DNA of 64,000 nucleotides from Casuarius casuarius (Eukaryota > Chordata > Aves > Casuariiformes > Casuariidae): NCBI GenBank assembly GCA_003342895.1, contig PTFA01000483.1:76429-140428 (forward strand), in the 5' to 3' direction. Positions 9,401 through 18,430 of the stretch are shown piece by piece. Position 1 is the stretch's first letter; each line of letters opens with the position of its first letter. The position numbers were made by a program, and so were the translations under genes. The notes beneath the pieces were generated by a model. It searched no databases. It was not told the origin of the DNA and was given only the letters and a program-made list of their open reading frames with translations.

Positions 9401-12392
9401 TTACTGTGTCTAGAAGTAAAGAGCTTTTGCCAGTCTCTTCTGTTTGTGGTGCCGTTATAGATGCAACAGATTGATCTTCTGCTACTGAAGTTGCAAAAGA
9501 TGAAAGCTTATCACATTCTGTAATGGAGGTAGCAGAGGATATATGTTCTTCCTCGGCTAGAGGTGCCGCCACAATGTTTGTAGGATACGCTAGGATTTCA
9601 GACTCCTGGCCAGTATAGCCCTTGGCTGCAAGGTCAGAAGCTGGCATGGCTTGTATTCCATGTATTGCTTCGAAAGAGCCTGGGTGGTCAGGAACAGAAA
9701 TGTCATATGCGTTGACATCGTACTTCAAGTGTGGGATCCTCTCTTCCTGTTCATCATGTATTTCTTCATCAGAAATGGTCTGCTCTGTTTCTGAGTAGCC
9801 CGGGATAGTTTCGTCTTGGATGTATGAAACATGTTCTGCTGTGGCTCCCGGTGGGACTGGCAGACTGCTCAGATACGACTCTTCTTTTGTTACCTCCTTT
9901 GCTAGTGATTTGGTTTTCTCACCCACTTCACTAAATTCTTTTTCTGTTTCTTTAGTGGTAAATATTTTGTCCTCCCTCTCATCCTGATCCAACTCATAGA
10001 AATCTTTATTTTTTTCTATCTTCTCTGCCTTCATGTACTGTTCTTCCTTTTCTTCCAGCTCTGCCTTTTCTATCACATCCTCTCGCTTTTCCTTCTCACC
10101 CTCCTCCTGTACCTCTGGCCCCTCAATATACTTTTCACAAGTCTTTGTTTCTGCTTCCCTCTGTTTTGTGTCCAAACAGATTTTTGCCTCTTCCTCCTTT
10201 TCTTCTTCTCTGGACGCTGTTGACTGAACAACTTTTGCCATGAGATCTGTGTGTGGTGGTATCTGTTGTCGGTCCGGCAACAGCTGAACTTCCTTGTCCG
10301 GCCCAGCTTTTTCCTTGAAGTATCTCATCTCGAGAGTTTTGTCCATTGCTGTTCCTTCATCCCCTGTTTTTTCAGCTTGACCTGCTCTCAGTTCTAGCTG
10401 GTGAACTGCCTTTTCCCCTACTGGTGATTCTTTTTCCATATCAGTAGTAGTTATTCCCACTTCAGAAATGCTCATTTTCAAAATCAGATCAGCTTCAAGG
10501 TGACTCTGAGCAATCATGTCAGGGGACACCTTTATTTCTGCTTCAGGTGCTCTCATATTCATATCACTAACTTCAGTATCAGCCTTTTCTTGAGTCACCT
10601 GCAGGTCCCCTTTCTCTTCATGCTTCAGTTCCTCAAAGTCCTTAGTAAGGTCTTCCGGTGAAGACAGGACTAACCTCTGTTCAGCCATGAACGTCACGCC
10701 TGGCTCCACCTGTAAAGGTGTCTTTTGCATTGGTGATGTCTTCAGCTCAGTAGGTACTTCCTTTTCAGGTTTGGCTTTGATCTTCTCAGTTTTGATTCGG
10801 CCTGGAACTTTTGCCTTGTATAATGTTTTTCTTACTTCTGGGGTAAATGGTTTTAAATCTGGTTTAGACATTTTTTTTGGCTCTGGTTTAGTTTCTTTCT
10901 TTTTGTCTTCTTTCTTCAAATCTTTTTTTTCCTCTTTCTTTACATCATCTTTTTTTAAGTCCTTTTTCTCCTTCTTAATCTCTTTCTTTTCTTTGTCTTT
11001 CTTCTCCTCCAGTTTAGATACTTTCTCTTTGAGATGCTTTTTGCCAACCTTGTCTTTTGTCAGTTTTCTTTTCTCAGCTTTGAGAGAATCACTTGATTCT
11101 GTCTTTATCTTTTCAGGTTTTACAGGTTTCTCAAGAATTCTCTCAGCTTGTTCTTTAACCTTTTTCTCAGTTTTAGCATCCTTTATGACCTCTGGTTTTA
11201 CCTCCTTAATCCCTTCCTCAACTGCCTCTTCTTTCTTAGCTTGCTTTGCCACAGATGGCTTAGGGGAAGATTTAAGACTCTCTTTACTGTCAGTTCTTTG
11301 TTTAATTTTGGTCTGCTTCAGCACGGGTGGAGGCATTCCAGAGGAGATATCTTTCTGGGTAGCCACCGGGTACCTCAGAAAATCCAGGTGCTTGAGTTTC
11401 TCAAGACCCTCCAAAATCTTATTTTGAGGAGCATTTCCAGGAAACAAAACCCTTACAATTTTCTCTGTCGGGCTAGCTGGCAGCCACACCACTAGGGCTG
11501 TGATGGATGTGAGATAGGGAACAGAAATTTCACCTTCTTTCCCACTTGCAAGAATTATGCCAGTCTTTGCTTTACTATTACCAGCCCATTTCTGCATTAG
11601 AAACTGCATTTCCTTACTGTCCTTGACAGGATTCAGTATGTACATGTCCAGCTTACCCACTCCCATTTTGTGGAAAAGTGTGATAGGTTCAATGGTATTG
11701 CTCACCACCCTGTACAGAGGCTCCGATTTAATGCCAAGTCTGTTGAGATACTGCAGTGTCAGACAAGCTTCTTCAATGCTCCGCTTTACTTTCATGGACG
11801 ATTCAGGCATTTTCAGTTTTTCGGGAACATTAAAGAAAACCACGCCCAGCTCGGGAGAAATGAGGTTCTTCATCCAGTCACTGTAGTTGGTGGAGCCCTG
11901 GGACTGTTCCTCCTCCTGCTCAGCAACCTTCCTTTGCAGCAGCCCATTGATACCAGGCAGGTTGTCTGCACCGATGTGGGTCAGGAGAATAGAATCAATC
12001 CTATCCAGGTGCCTCACTAGCTTCCAGAAACAAGATTTCCTGTCCGAGCCACCATCCACTAGGATGTTAAACCCATTGACAGCAAAGAGAGCAGAGTCAC
12101 CTCTTCCACCAGGAAATATGTAGCAGCAGGGTTTAGAAAGCTTCAGAAAGCCCCCTGAGGTGGGTGGCTCTAGGAGATCAAATGGCGATGGCACATCAAC
12201 TGTCTCAGAGACATATTCTGCAAATTCAGACACCCCATCCATTTCTGGCAGAACTGGATCAGGATTCAGTTTCAGATTAATAATTTCCTGAAATTTAGGA
12301 TGCCCAAGGTTGCTCCAGTCTCCTTCTCCCAAACACGACACGGTAAGGGAGGCCTTGGTATCTGAATCAGTGTTGCTAAGAATCTGGGTGAC
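3500..12392 (-). CDS. MAP1A: MAP1A giant exon (heavy chain and start of LC2)
   Basis: One uninterrupted frame of 2964 codons encodes most of microtubule-associated protein 1A, a neuronal protein that binds and stabilises dendritic and axonal microtubules. The acceptor is AATAG|GTC (phase 0) and the donor is CCTG|GTAAGA (phase 1). Counting the MDGV methionine as residue 1, the order is as follows. A metallo-beta-lactamase-like region holds KPCCYIFPGGRGDSALFAVN and LLTHIGADNLPG (about 20-300). A Lys/Glu-rich block follows (308-500), then LSSPEDLTKDFEELK (about 527). Strongly conserved blocks include HVSYIQDETIPGYSETEQ (804) and YPTNIVAAPLAEEEH (886). A 28-residue repeat array spans 1294-1542, then REPTPYPDERSFQYADIY (about 1943) and the acidic block ETPPTSVSDSGPSQSDSD (2716). 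LSFINP-type and KRSPTPVK motifs lead into LC2. With the other exons the canonical protein would be about 3040 residues, against 2803 in human. Confidence 0.98.
7617..8363 (-). repeat. MAP1A: MAP1A internal array of nine ~28-residue repeats
   Basis: These 249 codons divide without remainder into nine degenerate units of 28, 27, 28, 28, 29, 29, 28, 25 and 27 residues. The consensus is about SPEDTKSLSFTEESPSKEK followed by a segment of the type S-D-VSVKEI. The third and fourth units (starting SPEDTKSISLTEESPSKE and SPEDTKSLNFTEEISAKE) are most alike, and the sixth and eighth are most decayed. The array is followed by KKVWFPEEVEEIP, which resembles KVWFPHEL of human MAP1A and anchors its position. 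The units are rich in Ser/Thr-Pro and acidic residues, so the segment is probably disordered and phosphorylated (inference). Confidence 0.9.
10863..11330 (-). other. MAP1A: MAP1A Lys/Glu-rich microtubule-binding block (homopurine coding strand)
   Basis: The encoded segment is dominated by KKE/KKD motifs such as EKKEIKKEKKDLKKDD and KEDKKKETKPEPKK, roughly residues 308-460 from the MDGV start. In MAP1A and MAP1B the equivalent KKE-rich block is the heavy-chain microtubule-binding region. Because Lys and Glu use AAR and GAR codons, the coding strand is nearly all purine over about 200 bases (10863-11060), and the plus strand is nearly all C/T. Hydrophobic plus-strand frames here (FFKSFFSSFF) are shadows of this bias. 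Confidence 0.9.
12240..12242 (-). other. MAP1A: MAP1A canonical start codon
   Basis: The ATG starts MDGVSEFAEYVSETVDVPSP, which matches the canonical human MAP1A N-terminus. The context is favourable, with G at -3 and G at +4. The frame stays open upstream through this exon and two earlier exons, but none of them contains another in-frame ATG. A longer isoform would therefore need an AUG in an exon not found here. Confidence 0.85.
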
Positions 12393-14167
12393 CTATTGAG
12401 ACAGGCACAGAGAAATCAAGGTCAAACAGTGCTCTGAGACCAATGCAGCTCTTTAAAAAAATGGCCAGTTAATGTAGAAATACTGATGGCTCCATGGGCA
12501 CTTTATTGACAAGAAGCACTGATGGCAGATGAAATATTCAAAAAGCCCATTGCAAGTAGATGCATGTGACCATGTTCTGCTCTCTTTTGAAATGCTGATG
12601 GGCTGTTATGCTTCTTGACTATTGGGAATGAGCGTGAAAGGCCTCAGGGAAGAAAACAAAAGCAGAAGCCATCTTGTCCTCTTTCCTTACTTCTCCCTAT
12701 TTAACCTGGGTTATTAGTCCTTAGCTTGGGTACAAAAGGAGCTGTTTCTTCTTGATCTATGAATTCTAAGCCTGAGACACCCTTTTCAATGCTAAGCATC
12801 ATTGCCTAAAGTTATCTGACTGATGATCCTCACTTATTGCCCGGTGAACACTCATATGGCACTTAGTGCAGTTTTAGTGCCATGGAACTTTCTCTTCTAA
12901 TCAGATTCATTTTCTTTCCTGGACCCTACTTTAAAAAGTCAAGACCCCATCTCTGATATATATTGGGTTGGAGATATGCTACATACTTTAAAAATACAGC
13001 TAGGATTGATATGATTTCCCAGGTTCCTTAGAGCTATTAGAACATTTCCTGAGAAAAGGAGCATTACACCTTGAACTTCTTAAAGTATCTGGAATGAGGT
13101 AGGTACACTCCTTTGCACTGTGTTCTCTTAGGCAGCCCTTTAATTGACTAGTGTCCAAATAAATGGGCCCCAGAAACAAATGGGAACAATCAGTCTACAT
13201 TAGCAAATACAGAGAAAAATAAAGTCTTTCAGATTTCCTGATGCAACTACAGCAATAACGTTAGTAATGGTCAAACTAACCACACAGTCATTCCTGCAGC
13301 GACTATACATTCACATCCAATGCAGGTCTTCTAAACACCTGTGCATAATGGTCAGTGGAAGTGGGGCTTGTCCAAAACTGAAGCAGCATATCTGTGTTGG
13401 CAATGAGCCTCAATAGTAAGAGAGCTTAGAGCCTCTGAGAAAAGCTGTAATACAGCTAGCTAAGATAATTAGTACTGGAGCAGAGGTCCAGAAGCGTTGT
13501 CCTATGAGGTTTTCAAGACCCCACCAGACAAAGCCCTGAGCTACCTTGCCTACCTTGCAGGAGGTTGGACTAGAGACCTCTCGAGGTCCCTTCCCACCTG
13601 AATGATTCTGTGATTCTACGATTAAATAACTACAACATTTCATCCTCTTGTCATCTTTATGCAATGAATCCAAAACTTTCTCTCTAGCTTTCTCTGTATA
13701 TAGCTCTCCAGACAGCTAATAAGCACTCTGAACCTTGTGAACATTTTATGCTTGCTGAGCAGACTGTGAAATGAAGAGGAATACCCAGATTTACCAGGGT
13801 GATGATGGCCTCTGTTGACTATTGTTTGGTTGCAGCCCACAGACATTTTAAAAGACCTTCTCTAAGAAATTCTGAGTCTCTACACATTGCAGAGCAGGTC
13901 TGGAAGGATTTTTCAAGCTAAGCACTTAAAGGTGGAATCACCCATGCCTGCCATCTTGGAAAACTTAAGCCAGGGAGTTAAAGCAAGATATTAAAGGCTG
14001 TAGCATGAGTTATTTATGGTGTCTGTTTTTTTTTTTTTTTTTTCTTTCTGGATTTCAAGCCCACCCCCCAGATCCACCACCTGAAGGAGCAGCACAGGTT
14101 GCACTGCAGGCTCTATCACACATTCAGTGAACAGGAGGGGACATCCTGGATTGCTGCTCACACTCAC
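12393..14167 (-). other. MAP1A: MAP1A intron
   Basis: The intron is 1775 bases long between donor GAG|GTGAGTG (exon end at 14168) and acceptor AATAG (exon start at 12392), both phase 0. It contains a CR1 tail at about 13500-13622 and a T-rich run near 14025-14045. I see no exon in it. Confidence 0.9.
13500..13622 (+). mobile_element. CR1 LINE 3' tail
   Basis: The sequence carries the avian CR1 3' signature on the plus strand. It includes 'ggaggttggactagagacct', 'ctcgaggtcccttcccacct' and a terminal 'atgattctgtgattctacga', the 8-base repeats that end CR1 elements. It is a 5'-truncated copy in a MAP1A intron, opposite in orientation to the gene. Confidence 0.9.
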
Positions 14168-14308
14168 CTCTGGGTCTGAAAGTATCTCAGCAAATTTCTG
14201 GTAAGTGAAGGTCCCCGTCTGCAGGATCAAGTCTCCTTCCTGGTCTGAGCTCTGACCACAGAAGATCAGTAGTTTGTGGGCTGATGAATCACACACCAGT
14301 GAGCGGAC
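14168..14308 (-). CDS. MAP1A: MAP1A upstream coding exon (47 codons)
   Basis: The exon encodes VRSLVCDSSAHKLLIFCG, then QSSDQEGDLILQTGTF and TYQKFAEILSDPE. It matches the MAP1B segment that includes HKLLVLTGQ and GELILQSGSFSFQNF, and the MAP1S segment with LLLQTGGFSPHHF, as I remember them. Acceptor AACAG|GTC and donor GAG|GTGAGT are both phase 0, so the exon joins in frame to VTQILSNTDSD in the giant exon. It contains no methionine, so it can only be coding in a transcript whose start codon lies in an earlier exon. In transcripts starting at MDGV it would be 5' UTR. Confidence 0.93.
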
Positions 14309-15013
14309 CTGTTACGATGACATGAATGTTGTCACCAGTTTGATTTGAAGTCAGAAAGTTTTCTGTATTCCTCACCAGTGCTCAGAAGCATAACTACATG
14401 GACAATAAGAACTATTCCAGGCAATATTTACTTACTATTCACAAATAGCCAAAACTTGTTTTCTACATATAGGAGAGTACATTATTGAAAAGGGAAGATA
14501 CTGCTACTGCTTGCCTGACACAGCTCCATGTCACATCCTCCTAATTCACATTGAGAAAGGAGGCCAATGCTAAGAGAAAATGTCCAGCATTACTGCACCA
14601 TGTCAGAGGTTTGCACGTTTAGATGCTCACCTGGCTTGAATGCTTCAGGTTCAGAAGCCCTCCATCCTGCTTGCTAGGAAGCTCTACAAACTCCTGAGAA
14701 ATCCTTAAAATTAAATAGCTCTAAGATACCAACCTTTCCAGGAAGCAGCTCATTCCCGAAGGGCTGGCATACAGGGAACCACAAGCTCCCATGTGTATTT
14801 CTTTGTCTAGCAGTAAATTCTGCCACAGAGCACTGGTGACAGCATATATCTTCCTGGCAAGACCAGAATATTTGCCGGCTTCACCACACATTGCAGCAGA
14901 CTGGCAACATGGTCAAACTCCAGAAGGTGGGAAGCATGATGACCTTGACCCTCCATGTCAAAAATAGGCAGAAGAGCTGATGTGGAGAAAAGCCATTGGC
15001 ATCTGGCCCTTAC
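14309..15013 (-). other. MAP1A: MAP1A intron
   Basis: This 705-base intron runs from donor GAG|GTAAGG to acceptor AACAG, both phase 0. No repeats or additional exons were recognised. Confidence 0.9.
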
Positions 15014-15096
15014 CTCAGACACAATGCTGTCCACATTGGGATTTACCAGGATCACTGTCTCCAGAGTATCGCTCCGGTGATGGAGGGTTCTTTGGC
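15014..15096 (-). CDS. MAP1A: MAP1A upstream coding exon (27 codons plus split Gly)
   Basis: The exon encodes QRTLHHRSDTLETVILVNPN followed by VDSIVSE, after two bases (GC) that complete a glycine codon begun in the previous exon. It matches GQKILHHRSDVLETVVLINP of MAP1B and GQRSLHHRGDNLETLVLLNP of MAP1S. The acceptor is CTCTCCCCAG|GC (phase 1) and the donor is GAG|GTAAGG (phase 0). There is no methionine. The preceding exon should end in a phase-1 G and carry the family motifs GIRSWD and FVSRHSA. I did not find it on this strand between here and 64 kb. Confidence 0.92.
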
Positions 15097-18000
15097 CTGG
15101 GGAGAGGCAAGAGATTAGACAATAAGAAGAAGTTGCTAAGAAAGTATCCACCAATATTTTAGCTTCAAAAATTCTACTTCTGCACTGCTTTGGTTGCAAG
15201 ACTTCAGCTTACATTCAAGCCCCAATTTAACAGCTGGGTCTCACAGACCAAAGCAGACCCTTTCCAGTAACAAGGAAAAAAATCCTAGATCTAGATCAGC
15301 ATAATTTGCCACTCAGCTCCAACATGTTTCGAAGTCAACAGCACCAGGCGTGTCAAGCTGTCTGCTTGTGCCGGGCAGCTACGCCCCAAACAACTGGCAC
15401 AGACAGATCATCCCCTTCAGACAGCAGGATCTTGCTTCATTGCCGCTGCCAGGGAAAGGCATCTCTGGATGCGGTCCAAGCCTCAGCCACCACAGGGCTT
15501 CGCGAGTCAGCTGATGGGTGCTGACTCACCCTTCACTAGCGTGGTGCAGCACTGGTCACGAATCTCTTGTCATTGTCAGTAAGTTTTTTCTCCTAATAAG
15601 CTTTTTATTTAATCAGACCCACATTCTTATAAGTGACCTGCTGCTATAGGAACCATCTAGATGCCAAGAATGCTTGTTTTCCTGTCTTCCTCCTGTGATA
15701 GTTACAGATGGGAATGCAAACAGGAATCTGCTCTGTATCCATGCAGAAAGGGAAGAGCCAAAGAACAAGCAAGAGCCTGTCAGTGCAAACAAGCATTTGG
15801 TATGCTCACCTTGGCACGAATAGTACATGGAGAACTGGCAAAATACTGATATAATGCCTGAATCCTATTCTGTTATTAGAAAGAACAGCGGTGAGGCTTG
15901 CCTTCCCAAACGGAGGGGCTAGATCCGTCTTTGTGTAACCCTGTAATCAGCTCTGTGAAGCAGGACAGTGTTCAGGACCTCCCAGCAGCATTGCCCTTGA
16001 CGCTGCAGGCAGCACTCAGCCTTTTGGATTTGGGTCTTTGCAATATATAACGCTGGGCATTACATCCACTTTACAAGACAGGCACTTAGAAGTTAATTGC
16101 TAGAATATATAATTTATAGGATTTAAATCTTTCATTGGCTTTAACACCTCATATAGTTTGAAGGACCATAAATCGTCACTGAAAATGGACATCTATTTCT
16201 ACTCTTCAACTTCCAGGCAACTGCTGCTCTCTGACAATGTTGTTCTTCCCACTCTCTCTAGCCCACAGCCTCCCATCAGCGCTCTTTCGAGGCAGGCCTC
16301 TGTCCTTCTAAAGCAGTCTGGCGAAAGTGGTGTTTCGAAGGTAAATACCAAAAGGAAACAGAAAAAATCAGAGAAAGGCCTGGACCAAACTCAGTTTGCT
16401 GGGATGTTTCACTCTGGCTGCAAGCAATTAAGCATAAAACAGCTAGCTATGCCCAGAAGGCAACTTTCATACAAATCACTCTTCAGACCAAAATGAGAAA
16501 GAGAGGCTTGAAGCTCTCAGCAGAGCTGTGTATACTTTGCATCCCTAGCTGCCTTCTGAACTTGTATTCTTTCCATTTCTCTAAAAATGGTCCGTCCAGA
16601 TTAAAACAAAAACATCACTGGCTGTGCAAAGGAAATGCTTACACTTAGCTCGGTGGCATTGCTGTTACTTGTATGGGATGTGGCGTATGGATGGGATAGG
16701 ACTGGGATAGAGCCCCTGCACAAACAAGGGCTGCTGCAAGGGAGCCCAGGGGCAGCAGTGTGGGAAGGTGGCAGGTGATGCAGATGAGAAGGAGCCCAGG
16801 AAAGACTCTGGGGCATGCACGGCAGCCAAAAGAAGCAACAAAATATTCATCCTCCATAAGGGTAACTGTAAAAGCATTGTCGACGTCCTGGCATTGCTTG
16901 GCTCCCAGCAGCTGACTAAAGGAGTACTTGGTTTCCTCACTGATTGGAGTCGTGCGGTTTTCACACAACTCACCCCGCACCAGCGCCTCTGCTCACATGT
17001 TGCTCTGTGCAGCCAGGACAGAAGCAACCTGCTCCCCTCTGTCCCGGACCTACTGCTGACAAAGGGAAACCCAAACGATGCCATTCCCCAGGCCTTAACT
17101 TCTGCCACCTTCATATCTGCACATCCCAAACAGACCTTTTCAGCCGTTGTTACCCGTGTCACTTGGCGAGCACAGCTTGTGTGCAGAACCGGCAGCAGCA
17201 GCGGCACCAGCGGTGCCACGGGACAGGCGGGCTCTCAGGCGCAGCGTGGTCCCCGGCGCTCAGCCCGCGGGCATCCTGCCAGGCGCCAGGGCACGGCAGA
17301 GGCAACGACGGCCCGAGGGCTGCAGCGCTTGGCAGGCGGGGGGGTGCGCAGGAAAAGGGGCCTGCCTGCAGGACTAACGAGCACGCCAATACTGCTGCTC
17401 GCTGCCATGTCCGTGATTCAAGGCCAAGCAGCTGAACTGCCGCTGCTGAGACTGGTGCACAGAGTGTGGCTTGCTGGCGTGCTGCTCACATCCGCCTGCT
17501 CCACTGACCACCGTGGAAAAGCTGTCCCCTTCCCACTTGGAAGAAAGAGAGGGCTCCAAGCTGCGGGGCCAGCAGCTGCTGGCAGATGGGAGGTACGACT
17601 AGTGAACCAAAGCAGTGCAGACCTCCAGAGCCTGGGCAGATTTCCATGCTTTGGCAGCAAGCAGCTGGTTCTCAGGACACTGAAGCACAGCCGTGCAGAC
17701 AGGCCCTTTACAGACGCAGCCGGCCACACGCGTATCCACACCAAAACCTGTAACTGCTTCAACTTAATTCAGAGAGAAATGCGAGCGGCACACAAACCGC
17801 AGGCTGAACTGTGCACTGAGCGAGCTGGTAACCGGGTGACCCCCTCCAGCCTCTGGACCTCATCGAAGCGGGTCCCCCCCAGCCCCCTGCTCACACGCAG
17901 GCTGAGTTTAATAGCAGCCTCTCCTGGCACTGGCCCAGCTCGGTGACAGCCGTGCCCTTGTATGTGACAGAGCAAATGCTGGGCTGTGCCGACTGCACGA

Positions 18001-18387
18001 GGCTGGCACTGGAGCGCAGCTACAGCAGCACATCTAAGGCTGGAGAAAGCAGCGACCAGCTCCTTCAAGAACCGCGAAAGGAAGAGGCGAGGGGCTGCCG
18101 GCGCCTCTCGTCTCTGCAGCACCACTGTGTAAACGCTGTCCTCTGTCATTGCGGCACCTTTCCTTCAGCCCGGCTGTTTTATATGAACTGACACAGCAAA
18201 GTCTCCCACGGCAGATGCTGCCGGGACAGCCGAGGAGGTGATACTTCATTTGACTCCATGGCCGTAATGGTTTCTCAGTGCTGACACCAGATGACTTCCC
18301 GAGATCGAACAGGACACTTTTCAAAGTAGTTTTGGGGAAGAGGAGGGCTGAGGAGAATGCCTACTTCAGTCACCTGTGGTGTCCCCC
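15097..18387. other. No identified coding exon; upstream MAP1A intron or 5' flank
   Basis: This region lies upstream of the first recovered MAP1A exon on the minus strand. It begins AT-balanced and becomes GC-rich from about 16.6 to 18.3 kb. There are long open frames on both strands in the GC-rich part, including 392 plus-strand codons at 16768-17946 that lack an ATG until about 17407. None resembles a known protein. A good splice-donor sequence (AAGG|GTGAGT, minus strand) occurs at about 15536, but no exon could be supported around it. Confidence 0.6.
17170..17370. promoter_or_regulatory. CpG-rich patch, possible internal promoter
   Basis: CpG dinucleotides are locally frequent (for example 'ccccggcgctcagcccgcgg' and 'gcaacgacggcccgag'), unlike the flanking several kilobases. 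It lies about 2 kb upstream of the MAP1A exon at 15014-15096. Mammalian MAP1A is reported to use more than one promoter, so an alternative MAP1A promoter is one reading. A GC-rich unmethylated patch without promoter function is equally possible. No core promoter element was identified. Confidence 0.35.
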
Positions 18388-18412
18388 NNNNNNNNNNNNN
18401 NNNNNNNNNNNN
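18388..18412. other. assembly gap (25 N) next to a poly-A run
   Basis: Twenty-five N sit directly before 18 consecutive A (18413-18430). The gap probably marks a homopolymer that could not be read through. Confidence 0.99.
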
Positions 18413-18430
18413 AAAAAAAAAAAAAAAAAA

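Noticed and set aside
10687..11427. 246-codon plus-strand hydrophobic frame (FFKSFFSSFF), resembling a membrane protein
   Set aside because: It is the complement of the Lys/Glu-rich MAP1A block. A homopurine coding strand forces Phe/Ser codons on the other strand.
15535..15610. Possible preceding MAP1A exon ending ...TTLVKG before a donor AAGG|GTGAGT (minus strand)
   Set aside because: The phase and the final VKG would fit (MAP1S has IVKGQR). However, the frame has a stop 13 codons upstream, no good acceptor, and no FVSRHSA or GIRSWD motif.
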